Assembly (NCBI GenBank): GCA_035250245.1
Contig: DATFFH010000075.1
Location: forward strand, 4,164 to 68,163
DNA length: 64,000 nucleotides
Direction: 5' to 3'
Source of the DNA: Luteimonas_C sp035250245
Lineage (GTDB): Bacteria; Pseudomonadota; Gammaproteobacteria; Xanthomonadales; Xanthomonadaceae
The position numbers were made by a program, and so were the translations under genes. Below the pieces are notes generated by a model that had not been told where the DNA came from, did no database searches, and saw only the letters and a program-made list of their open reading frames with translations. Each line of letters opens with the position of its first letter. Position 1 is the first letter of the stretch. This document shows, one piece after another, positions 8,419 to 17,300 of this stretch.

Positions 8419-10470
8419 ATGAAATCCGCATGGGCGGCGTTGCTGGCCGCGGCGCTGCCGCTGGCGGTGTCCGCGGCGGAAGCGCCGCTGCGCTTCCGCG
8501 TCACCGAGGGCGATACGCTCAATGCTTTCCATCGCGATGGGCCGGCGGCGGCGCATTTGCTGCTCAACTCCGGACGCAAACCGCGCGTGCTGGTGGCGTT
8601 TCCGGCCGGCAACAGCGGCGTCGGCGTCTGGTTCGAAGATACTGCTGCGCCCGTGCGCTGGACGCTGACCGAAACCAAAACCGCGGTGCTGAGAGACGAC
8701 CGCGGCCGGCCTTTGCGCGGCATCGTCGCCGAAGCCAGCGTGGATGCATCGCGGCTGGAGGTGCGCGATGCGGTGCTGGGCAGCGTGCGGGTGTTGCGCG
8801 ATTTTCAGCTCGGCGTCGCCTATCCTCCGCCGGTGCGCACCTCAGCGCGAATTTCCGAGCATACGGCGACTTGGGAACGCCCGCGGATCGACGGCGCGCC
8901 CGGCTACGCGATCTCCATCGAAGTACGCGATGGCCGCGTGAGCGGAGGCAGCGGCGCGCCGCTGGTACTGACGACCGCGCGCGCCGGCGAGCCGATGCGC
9001 CTGCGTATCACTGCGCTCACCGGCGAGCAACCGCTCACGCCGCTGCCGGGGCGCGCATCGCTGGATCGCTCCGCCGGTACCGACCTGCGCAGCCGCCAGG
9101 TGTTGGAATTCCTGAGCTACCGCGAAAAATTCCTGGCCGGCTCCTGGCGCTTCGACACCTATTTCGGCCGCGACACGCTGATGTCGCTGCGCCTGCTGAT
9201 GCCGGCGCTGAAGCCGGAAGCGATCGAAGACGGCTTTGCGTCCGTGCTCGAACGGCTGAACCCGCAAGGCGAAGTGGCGCATGAGGAAGACATCGGCGAA
9301 TTCGCCCTGTTGCGCCATCGCAAGGAAAAAGGCCCCGCGTCGCCGTACGACGACACGCCGGTCTACGACTACGCCATGATCGACGACGACCGCATGCTCG
9401 CTCCGATCGCGGCCGCCTACCTGCTCGACGATGCGCGCGGTCGTGGCCGCGCGACCGCCTTCCTCGCACGCAAAAACTCGTCCGGGGAAACGCTCGGCGC
9501 AGCGCTGGCGCGCAATTTCGCTTTCGTGCTCGATTCGGCGGCGGCTTTCTCGCACGAACCGGTGGCCGGGAACCTGATCGCGTTGAAACCCGGACGCGAC
9601 GCCGGCCAATGGCGCGACAGCCGCGACGGTTTGGCCGGGGGACGCTATCCCTACGACGTCAATGCGGTATTCATGCCGGCTGCACTGCAGGCGATCGCAC
9701 GGTTCCAAGAATCCGGCCTGATGCGGCCATATGCGACGCCGCAACAACAAAACGCGTTTTTGGAAGCGAGTGGACGAGCCAAGCAATGGCTCGATCATGC
9801 GCCGCAACTGTTCCGGGTCGAGTTACCGGCTGCGCGCGCCCAAGCGGCTATCAGGCGTTATTCCCGTTCGCTCGGCGTGGATCCGACACAGGCTTTGGCA
9901 AGCGTGACCGGCCCGACGCTCCGTTTCGACGCGCTGGCTCTGGATGCGAAAGGTCGGCCGATCCCGATCCTGCATTCAGACGGCGGTTTCGTCCTGCTGT
10001 TTCTCGAACCAGACGCAAAAACCCTGGACGCAATGGTCGAAAACATGCTGCGTTCTTTCCCGGCCGGATTGCTGACCGGCGCGGGCATGGTCGTGGCCAA
10101 TCCTGTCTACGCCGATACGCGCGTCGCCGCTGGATTCGGACGCAACGCCTATCACGGCACGGTGGTCTGGTCCTGGCAACAGGCCTTGCTCGCCGCCGGA
10201 CTGGTGCGGCAATTACGGCGCGAAGATCTGCCGTCCGATGTCCGTTCGCAGCTGCACGATGCGCAGCGAAGATTGTGGGACGCGATCGATGACGCCAGCG
10301 CGATGCGCACTTCCGAATTGTGGTCCTGGTCCTATGCCGACGGCCGCTATCGCGCCGAACCTTTCGGCCAGAGCGCCGGCGATGCCGACGAATCCAACGC
10401 AGCGCAGTTGTGGAGCACGGTGTATCTGGCCATTCCGCGGCCCGAACGGACCGCGGAAAACTCGCGCTAA
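8419..10470 (+). CDS. Exported six-hairpin glycosidase-like protein
   Basis: A 683-residue exported protein (signal MKSAWAALLAAALPLAVSA/AEA), 19 bases after the receptor gene with AAAGG upstream of the ATG. The first 230 residues look like a beta-sandwich. The rest resembles the (alpha/alpha)6 barrels of debranching-type and GH15/GH63-like glycosidases: SWRFDTYFGRDTLMSLRLL, GEVAHEEDIGEFALLRH, DYAMIDDDRMLAPIAAAYLL, GGRYPYDVNAVFMPAALQAI and YHGTVVWSWQQALLAAGL. Acidic residues in HEEDIGE and a late Glu/Asp are candidates for catalysis, but I cannot assign a CAZy family. The coupling to a TonB receptor suggests it trims an imported or periplasmic glucoside. It converges on the lipoprotein gene with a 29-base gap. 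Confidence 0.7.
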   Translation: MKSAWAALLAAALPLAVSAAEAPLRFRVTEGDTLNAFHRDGPAAAHLLLNSGRKPRVLVAFPAGNSGVGVWFEDTAAPVRWTLTETKTAVLRDDRGRPLRGIVAEASVDASRLEVRDAVLGSVRVLRDFQLGVAYPPPVRTSARISEHTATWERPRIDGAPGYAISIEVRDGRVSGGSGAPLVLTTARAGEPMRLRITALTGEQPLTPLPGRASLDRSAGTDLRSRQVLEFLSYREKFLAGSWRFDTYFGRDTLMSLRLLMPALKPEAIEDGFASVLERLNPQGEVAHEEDIGEFALLRHRKEKGPASPYDDTPVYDYAMIDDDRMLAPIAAAYLLDDARGRGRATAFLARKNSSGETLGAALARNFAFVLDSAAAFSHEPVAGNLIALKPGRDAGQWRDSRDGLAGGRYPYDVNAVFMPAALQAIARFQESGLMRPYATPQQQNAFLEASGRAKQWLDHAPQLFRVELPAARAQAAIRRYSRSLGVDPTQALASVTGPTLRFDALALDAKGRPIPILHSDGGFVLLFLEPDAKTLDAMVENMLRSFPAGLLTGAGMVVANPVYADTRVAAGFGRNAYHGTVVWSWQQALLAAGLVRQLRREDLPSDVRSQLHDAQRRLWDAIDDASAMRTSELWSWSYADGRYRAEPFGQSAGDADESNAAQLWSTVYLAIPRPERTAENSR

Positions 10471-10499
10471 CGCCTCTGCGGACGACCGGTACGACCGCG

Positions 10500-11324
10500 C
10501 TACTGACGAATGCCCTTGGCGACGACTTCGACGCGGCGATTCGGCTGCAAGCAGGCGATCAGTTCTTCCCGCGGCAACGCGTCCTCGCACTGCTTGACCG
10601 GTTCCGACTCGCCCGCGCCGTGCGCGGACAGGCTGTCTGCCGGAACGCCATCCTCGGCCAGGATCTCGCGCACCGTCTCCGCGCGCCGTTGCGACAGCGC
10701 CAGATTGCTCTGCTCGCTGCCAATGCGATCGGTGTGTCCGATCACCTGCACCACGGCGGCCTTCGAGGATTTCAGCGCGTCCGCGACTTGCTTCAGCTCC
10801 TCGCGCCCGCCGGGCAGCATGTCCGTGCGGTCCGACTTGGCGAAGGCGAACAGCGCGTCCGCGGACAGATCGAAGCGCTTGACCGGGACGTCGGGCTTGT
10901 CTTTTTCCTTCAGCAGGCCGGCGCAGTCGGCCGGCGACCAGTGGAAGCTCTGCCCGCGGAGCTCGCTGTCGAAGATCACCTTGTATTGGCAGGTGACCAC
11001 GCGGTCGCCTTCGCGGAAGTGGAAGAGATAATCCCATTCGCGGGCGTTGAATCCTTCCCGGAAATGCGGCCGGCCGATCAGATCGTAAAGCTGGTCGCGG
11101 GTGGCGCCCGGACCGATCTGCCGGATCGCTTCCTGGGTCGGGAAAGTGCCTTCCTTCATCACGATTCGGTCCAAAGCGGGGAAAACCACTTCTCCCGCTT
11201 GGCCCTGCGGCGTGATGTCGCGGCTGACGTGACGCGTGCATCCGGCGAAAAAAACCGCAGCCACTGCGGCTGCGGCGCACAGCGCAAGCGGAACATCGCG
11301 CATAACCTTGTTGGACTTTTCCAT
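10500..11324 (-). CDS. TpgA-like SmpA/OmpA lipoprotein paired with trimeric autotransporter
   Basis: A 274-residue lipoprotein (signal with lipobox FAGC near residue 28) in two parts. The N-terminal half has a BamE/SmpA-like segment (GATRDQLYDLIGRPHFREGF...EWDYLFHF). The C-terminal OmpA-like peptidoglycan-binding domain carries VIGHTDRIGSEQSNLALSQRRAE and QPNRRVEV. The start MEKSNKV follows AGGGGTAG; upstream codons are not convincing. It begins 59 bases after the stop of the giant trimeric autotransporter on the same strand. That order and domain pair match TpgA of Acinetobacter, which holds the Ata adhesin in the outer membrane by contacting peptidoglycan. I infer the same service for the adhesin upstream. 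Confidence 0.9.
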   Translation of the reverse strand: MEKSNKVMRDVPLALCAAAAVAAVFFAGCTRHVSRDITPQGQAGEVVFPALDRIVMKEGTFPTQEAIRQIGPGATRDQLYDLIGRPHFREGFNAREWDYLFHFREGDRVVTCQYKVIFDSELRGQSFHWSPADCAGLLKEKDKPDVPVKRFDLSADALFAFAKSDRTDMLPGGREELKQVADALKSSKAAVVQVIGHTDRIGSEQSNLALSQRRAETVREILAEDGVPADSLSAHGAGESEPVKQCEDALPREELIACLQPNRRVEVVAKGIRQ

Positions 11325-11383
11325 TTCGTCTACCCCTGTTCGATTCTGGGCGGTGGCGGACTGCGTGCAGCCCGCCGTTCTGC

Positions 11384-14300
11384 TCACCATTGGATGCCGG
11401 CGCCGGCCGAGAAGCCGAATTCGCGCGTGGTGTTGCCGCTGACCTGCGCCTTATAGACGTAGCGGCCGTTGTCGGTGATGCCGGACAAGCCGACGGCCAT
11501 GCCGTACTCCTGCTGGTATCCGCCGACGCCGATCGACAGCATGCTCTTGCCCGGCAGGTAGGCTTGCGGCATGCCTGCCATCGCCATCGCCGATGCGGTG
11601 CCTCCGCGAGCGCCGCGATTCGCGCTCCAGATGTCGTCCTGCAGCTCGTTGATGCGCGCGTCGGTATAGCCGTTGGCCTGGTTGAGCGTGTTGGTCAGAC
11701 CGGTTTGCAGCTGGTTGACGTTGACCGCATCCGTGCCGGCGACGCCGGCGGCCACGTTGTGGATCGTGGTCGGCCCGGTGCCGTTCGGATTCAGCGTGAT
11801 GCTGTTGTTGTTGACCGTGCCGTCGACGTTCTTGTCGTATTGCACGCCGCCATTGGTGAATCCCTTCAGCTGCGACACATTCACCGCGTCGGTGTCGGCG
11901 ACGCCGGCCGCGACGTTGGTGATCTTGCGCTCGCCGCCGACCGTGCCGACAGACACCGTATTGTCGGCGGAAGCCACCGAACCAGCGCCGATCGCCACGC
12001 TGTTGTTGCCGCTGGCCACTGACCCGTTGCCGAATGCGGAACTGCCCGTGCCGGAAGCCGTGCTGTTGTTGCCCACGGCGGTGCTGTTGTTGCCGCTGGC
12101 CACCGCGTTGGCGCCGCCGGCTGCGGAATCCGTGCCGGTCGGACTCGGCGGCGGCGCGTTGTGGTCCTGGCTGACCTGGAACATGCCGGTGGAACCGTTG
12201 CCGATGTTGGTGATCGAATCCTCGATGTTGGTGACGCGGGCATCGATCTGGTTCACCGCCTGGTTGGTCGCGTGCAGCTGCGAACCGTTCACCGCATCGG
12301 TCGAATTCGCATCGATGCGGCCCGCGGCGACGTTGGTGATCGTGCGCTCGGCGCCCGCGGACCCCATGCTCACCGTGCCGGTCGGATTGGCCCCGGCGAA
12401 GTTGTAGGTGTTGCCGGCGATGGTCGCGCTGGCCGTGCCCACCGCGGCGGAGGTCGAAGAACCGGCGCCGAGCGCAACGCTGTTCGCCGTGCCGGCGGTG
12501 GCGCCGGAACCGATGGCCACCGCGTTGGCGGCGCTGGCGCCGGCGTTCATGCCGGAAGCGATCGAACCGGCGCCGGTCGCGCCGTCGTTGTTGTAGTTGC
12601 CGACGTGGGTGCCGCCGTCGTTCACGCTGTAGTAGTGCGAGGCGCTGCTGTTGACCGAATTGCTGAGGTTTTCCAGTGCCTGGTTGGTGGCGTGCAGCTG
12701 CGAGCCGTTGATCGCATCGGTCGAACCCGCATCGATGCGGCCGGCGGCGACGTGGGTGATCGTGCGCTCTGCGCCCAGCGCGCCGACGCTGACCGTGCCG
12801 ACCGGCGCGATGCCGGCGAAGTTGTAGGTGTTGCCGTCGAGCACGATGCTCGAAGTGCCGACCGCCACCGCGGTGGCCGCGTTCGAACCCAGCGCGACGC
12901 TGTTGGCATGCGATGCGGTGGCGCCGAAACCCAGGGCCAGCGAATTGTCGCCAGCCGCGGTCGCATCCACGCCGGCGGCCATCGCATTGAGGCCGGTCGC
13001 GCCGTCGTTGGCGTAGTTGCCGCCGGCCACGCCGTTGTCGTTGACGCTGTAGTAGTGCGTCTCGGCCGCGGCGATCTGCCCGGTCAGCGTATCGGCGACG
13101 GCGTACAGCTGCGAGCCGTTGATCGCATCGGTGGACGTGGACGTGACCTGGCCCGCCGCCACGTTCGTGATCTGGCGTTCGGCGCCGACGCTGCCGACGC
13201 TGACCACGCTGGTCGGCGCCACACCCGCGAAGCCCGCGTAAGTGATGCCGTTGATCGTCGCGGTACTGGTGGGCACCGCGGCCGCGGTCACGCTGCCGGC
13301 GCCCAAGGCGACGTCGCCGGCGTTCGTAGCGACCGCGCCGGTGCCGATGGCGATGCCGTTGTTCGCGTTCACCGTGCCGCCGGTGCCGATCAGCACGCCG
13401 TCCTGCACGCCGCCGGCCACGGTACCGTCGCGCGCCAGCACCTGGTTTCCGGCGATCGCGGCGCCGAGCGTATTGCGGTGGCCGGCGACGAAGTTCTCGG
13501 TGGCGGCGTCCAGCGCATTGTTGCTGCCGATCACGACGTTCGTAGTCGAACCCGCGATGCTGTTCTGCGAGCCCAGGACGACCGCCGCCGTCGAATCGCT
13601 GACTGTGTTTGCCGCACCCGTGGCAACCACGCCCAAGCTGTCGGTCAAGGTGTTGTTAGAACCTTGGACCATGGAGCCCGCGCTGCCGGAAACGCTGTTG
13701 AATCCGCCGAGGACGCCGACCTGGGTGGAATCGGCGATGCTGTTGCTCTGGCCGTAGATCCACGAGTTGAAGCTGTTGCTGATGGTGCTGGAATCGCCGA
13801 CGACGATCGAGTGATCGCTCAAACCGGGCGCGGCTTGCACCACGCGCGCCTGGAAGCCGATCGCGATGCTTTGCAAGGCCTGCGCCGTGGCGCCGTCGCC
13901 CATGGCCGTGGCCTGTTGTCCCGCCGCAGCGGCGCCTACGCCTGCGGCGATCGCGTTGAGACCGGTCGCGCCGTCGTTGTTGTAGTTGGCGCCGGCTACG
14001 GCATTGTCGTTGACGCTGTAGTAGTGGACCGCGCCCGCGTCGACTTCGTTGCTCAGGTTTTCGATGGCCTGGGTGGCGGCGAACAGCTGCGAACCGTTGA
14101 TAGCGTCAGTGGACGCGCCATCGATGCGGCCCGCCGCCACGTTCGTGATCGTGCGTTCCGTGCCCGTGGCGCCGACGCTAACCGTGCTGGTTGGCGCGAT
14201 GCCGGCGAAGTTGTAGTTCACGCCGTCGATGGCCGCGCTGGCTGTAGCCACCGTCGCGGCCGTCGCCGAGCCCGAGCCGAGGGCGACATCGCCCGCACTC

Positions 14301-17300
14301 GTCGCGGCGGTCGCGCCGTCGCCGATCGCGACATTGCCCGCGATGCCCGCCGCACCAGCCGCCGAGCCGTTGCCGAGCGCCACCGAACCTTGCCCGATCG
14401 CCCGATTGTTGTTGCCGATCGCCACCGCGCCGTTGGCCTGGTTGGCCGCTGTCGCGGTCGCGGTGCCGTCGTTATTGGCGATGTTGTTGGCGCCGCCGAC
14501 GAACGCGCCGGTGCCGCTGGCGTAACTCGGATCGCCGATCGCCACCGCGCCGTCGCCGAACGCGACATTCGAACGGCCGATCGCCACCGCGCCGCCGTTG
14601 GCAGTACCGGCATCGGCCGTACTCGCATTGCCGATGGCGACATTGCGCCCAGTAGCGCCGGTGCTGACGGTGTTGCCGACCGCGACCGAGAAGGTGCTGC
14701 CTACCGTGGCCGAATAGCCCAGCGCCACCGAGTTCGCCAGAGCGACCGCACTATTGCCGATGGCGACCGCTCGGGCGCCGTTGGCGAGCGCCGGGTCGCC
14801 GGTAAGGGCGGTTCCGCCGCCGCCGCCGATGGCGATGGAACTGCCGCCAACGGTCGTAGCGCCGCCAGTCCCTCCCGGACCCGCGCCGACCGCCACGGTC
14901 CATGCGTTGTCCGCCGACGCCCCCGCGCCGATCGCAGTCGCGCCGACGAAGGGCGCATCGGCTTGATAGCCGATGGCCGTCGTCAATGAACCCATGGTGT
15001 GCGACAAAGCGCCCACAGCGACCGCACCGGTGAAAGGTACCGAAACTCCGTTGATCGCGCCGCGGCCGATCGCAATACTATCGGCCGCGTTCGAAACGGC
15101 ATCGATGCCCATCGCGATCGAATTCGTCCCGGTCGCGCCATCATTGTCGTAATTGCCGCCGGCGACGCCGCCGTCGTTGATGCTGACGTAATGGATGGCG
15201 TTCGCGTCGACTTCATTACTGAGGTTTTCGATGGCTTGGGTCGCGGCGAACAGCTGCGAACCGTTGATCGCATCGGTCGAGGCACCGCTGATCTGCCCCG
15301 CCGCTACGTTCGTGATCTGGCGTTCGGCACCGACGTTACCGACGCTGACCACGCTGGTCGGCGCGACGCCGGCAAAGTTGTAGCTCACGCCGTCGATGAT
15401 CGCGCCAGGCGTAGCGACCGCCGCGGCCGTCACCGAACCCGAGCCCAGCGCCACATCGCCCGCGCTCGTGGCGGCGGTCGCACCGTTGCCGATGGCGACG
15501 GACGAATCGCCGCTTGCCGAAGCGCCGACGCCTGCAGCCAACGCGTTCAGCCCGGTAGCGCCGTCGTTGTCGTAGTTGCCGCCCTGCACCCCGTTGTCGT
15601 TGACGCTGTAGTAGTGCGTCTGCACCGCTTCCGTCGCGTCGGTGAGCTGGCTCACGTTGACGGCATCCGTGGGGTTCACGCCCGGCGCGACGTTAGTGAT
15701 GGTCAGATTGCCGGCGTCGATGCCGGTGGTCGTCACGCTCGGTCCGCCTGCGATGGTCAGCCCATTCGTATTCAGCACCGTGCCGCCCGCGGTCACGCTA
15801 TTCACCGTGATGTCGTCGGCCAAATCGAAGGTCACGTCGTTGCTGGTCGTATCCTTCGACACGACCAGGTTGCCGTCGGCATTGTTCAGATCGACGCTGT
15901 TGCCCGTCGCGCTGTCCACGCCGACATTGGTTCCATTGGCGCCCTCGGCGCTGACCGTCCAACCGTCGCCCAGCGCTTCCACCGCCTGGTTGGTCGCGAA
16001 CAGCTGCGAACCGTTGATCGCGTCGGTCGAGGCGCCGGAAATCCTGCCAGCCGCCACGTGAGTGATGGTGCGTTCGGCACCCACGGCGCCAACGCTCACC
16101 GTCGAGGTCGGCGTAATCCCGGCGAAATTATGGACCGTACCGTTGATCGTCGTGCTGGAAGTCGCTACCGCCGCATCCGTCACCGAACCCGAACCCAACG
16201 CCACGTCGTCAGCGTTGTTGGCCACCGCCGTGTCGCCGAACGCGACCGCGCCCGCCGCCAGCGCGCGGCTGGTGCTGCCGATCGCCACACTGCCCTGGCC
16301 GATCACGGTGTTCTGGTAACCGATACCGACAGCGCCCTGCGCAGCAGTGCCCGGCACGCCGACCGCTTGGCCGCCGCCGCCGACCATATTGGTGTTGCCC
16401 ATGGCGACGGTGCCGTCGCCTGTGGCGGTGTTGTCCAAACCGCTTGCAATGGCGCCGTTGCCCGTAGCGGTGTTCGGATCGCCGATCGCGACCGCGCCGT
16501 TGCCGCTGGCGAAGTTGCCGGCGCCGATCGCGACAGCCCGTCCGCCGGTGGCCGTCGAATCGTTGCCGATAGCCACAGCGTCATCCGAGGAAGCGTTGGC
16601 GTCCGTGCCTACCGCGATACTGTTATCGCCCGTTGCATTGGCGTGCAGGCCCACAGCCGTGGACGCTACCCCAGCCGCAGCGGACTGATAACCCGCCGCA
16701 AATGCGAAAGTGGCCGTGGCGTTTGTGCCCCCGCCAATGGCGGTAGCCGTGGTAGTACCCGCATTAGCGGCGTTGCCGTAAGCAGTCGCCCAATCGCCGA
16801 TGGCTCTCGCGCCTTCGCCGACCGCGGTCCCAAAAGATCCTGTCGCGCTTGCATTGCGCCCCATCGCAATGGCGTAGGTCCCCGTGGCTCCGGAGTCCGT
16901 GCCTATCGCGATGCCGCTCTCGCCGGTCGCGTTGGCGTGCAAGCCCAAGGCCGTGGACGCTAACCCACCCGCAGTGGCCTGATAACCCGCTCCCAATGCG
17001 AAAGTGGCTGTGGCGTTCGTGCCTGCGCCAATGGCTGTGGCCGTGGTGGTACTCGCATTGGCGCCGTTGCCATAAGCGGTCGCCCAATCGCCGATGGCTC
17101 TCGCGGCCTCGCCAACCGCGGTCCCATAGGACCCTGTCGCGGTGGCATTACGCCCAATCGCAATAGCGAAAGGCGCGGTCGCGCCGTTATTGGTGTAATT
17201 CGCCCCGGTTGTGCCGCCATCGTTCACGCTGAAGTAGTGAACGGGTGTGCTGGCCGCGATGGCCGCGACTGCCTGATTGGTGGCGAACAACTGCGAGCCA

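Noticed and set aside
12161..14989. A 942-residue open frame opposite the trimeric autotransporter
   Set aside because: Composition is Arg/His/Gly/Ala-rich and periodic like the repeats beneath it; no start signal. A shadow of the adhesin gene.
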